The position numbers were made by a program, and so were the translations under genes. From Clytia hemisphaerica (taxonomy: Eukaryota; Cnidaria; Hydrozoa; Leptothecata; Clytiidae), in assembly GCA_902728285.1 (NCBI GenBank), contig CACVBU010000930.1:219620-283619 (forward strand): 64,000 nucleotides of DNA, written 5' to 3'. Below the pieces are notes generated by a model. It was not told where the DNA came from. It searched no databases and saw nothing but the letters and a program-made list of their open reading frames with translations. Shown here one piece after another: positions 63,891 to 64,000 of this stretch (position 1 is the stretch's first letter; each line of letters begins with the position of its first letter).

Positions 63891-64000
63891 TTTGGAACAT
63901 CAAATATGCCCATCCCTATACCATAGCAGGATCTGTTCTAGAACATGTTGACCAAGAAAAAGATCTAGGAGTGATAATCGATAGTGACCTGACCTTTGAA
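63891..64000 (+). mobile_element. Fragment of a CR1/jockey-type LINE
   Basis: The last ~105 bases encode HPYTIAGSVLEHVDQEKDLG and then VIIDSDLTFE, the conserved thumb-region motif that follows the polymerase core in CR1/jockey-type reverse transcriptases. The FGTSN just before it is in another frame, so this copy is damaged. It continues beyond the window and is unrelated to the RTE-like LINE at 20-23 kb. Confidence 0.7.

Overview
The window is AT-rich eukaryotic DNA. It has GT-AG introns, AATAAA signals, a BMP-type receptor Smad, a secreted matrix metalloproteinase and non-LTR retrotransposons, so it comes from an animal. Proteins and repeat content suggest an invertebrate, but I cannot name a phylum. 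There are no operons; genes are widely spaced and most of the DNA is transposon-derived.

Layout: (1) 1-8.2 kb: mostly mobile-element debris (a Harbinger-like MITE, a poly-G-ended element, hairpin MITEs, a 1.5-kb TIR element), plus a possible last exon of an upstream gene at 1138-1220. (2) 8289-14210 (+): a complete four-exon Smad1/5-type gene whose first intron holds a mariner-like element with two further elements inside it. (3) 17099-17591 (+): an intronless low-molecular-weight tyrosine phosphatase with one frameshift. (4) 20.1-23.4 kb (+): a nearly intact endonuclease/reverse-transcriptase LINE. Its 3' tail lies 40 bp from (5) 25609-23449 (-): a complete four-exon minimal matrix metalloproteinase. 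(6) 25.6-32.9 kb: no confident gene; one hAT-like MITE, a CpG-rich patch and paired kappaB-like sites. (7) 32936-45432 (+): a 12-exon gene for a predicted 1330-residue basic, low-complexity, probably nuclear protein with duplicated modules. A small secreted PAN/apple-like protein gene (36144-35752, -) sits inside its third intron. (8) 45.4-64 kb: repeat-dominated. It holds two arrays of the same 124-bp satellite, several foldback elements, a decayed helical-protein pseudogene split by MITEs, a three-level nest containing a 1039-bp palindrome, and the start of another LINE at the right edge.

The genes do not form one pathway. Smad1/5 carries BMP signals to the nucleus, the metalloproteinase acts outside the cell, and the phosphatase acts in the cytosol. 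The most unusual material is the mobile DNA: families ended by G/C tracts with degenerate internal motifs, elements built from repeated short palindromes, nests dated by clean target-site duplications, and a LINE insertion that seems to supply the metalloproteinase's polyadenylation signal. All calls were made by eye; no similarity search was run.
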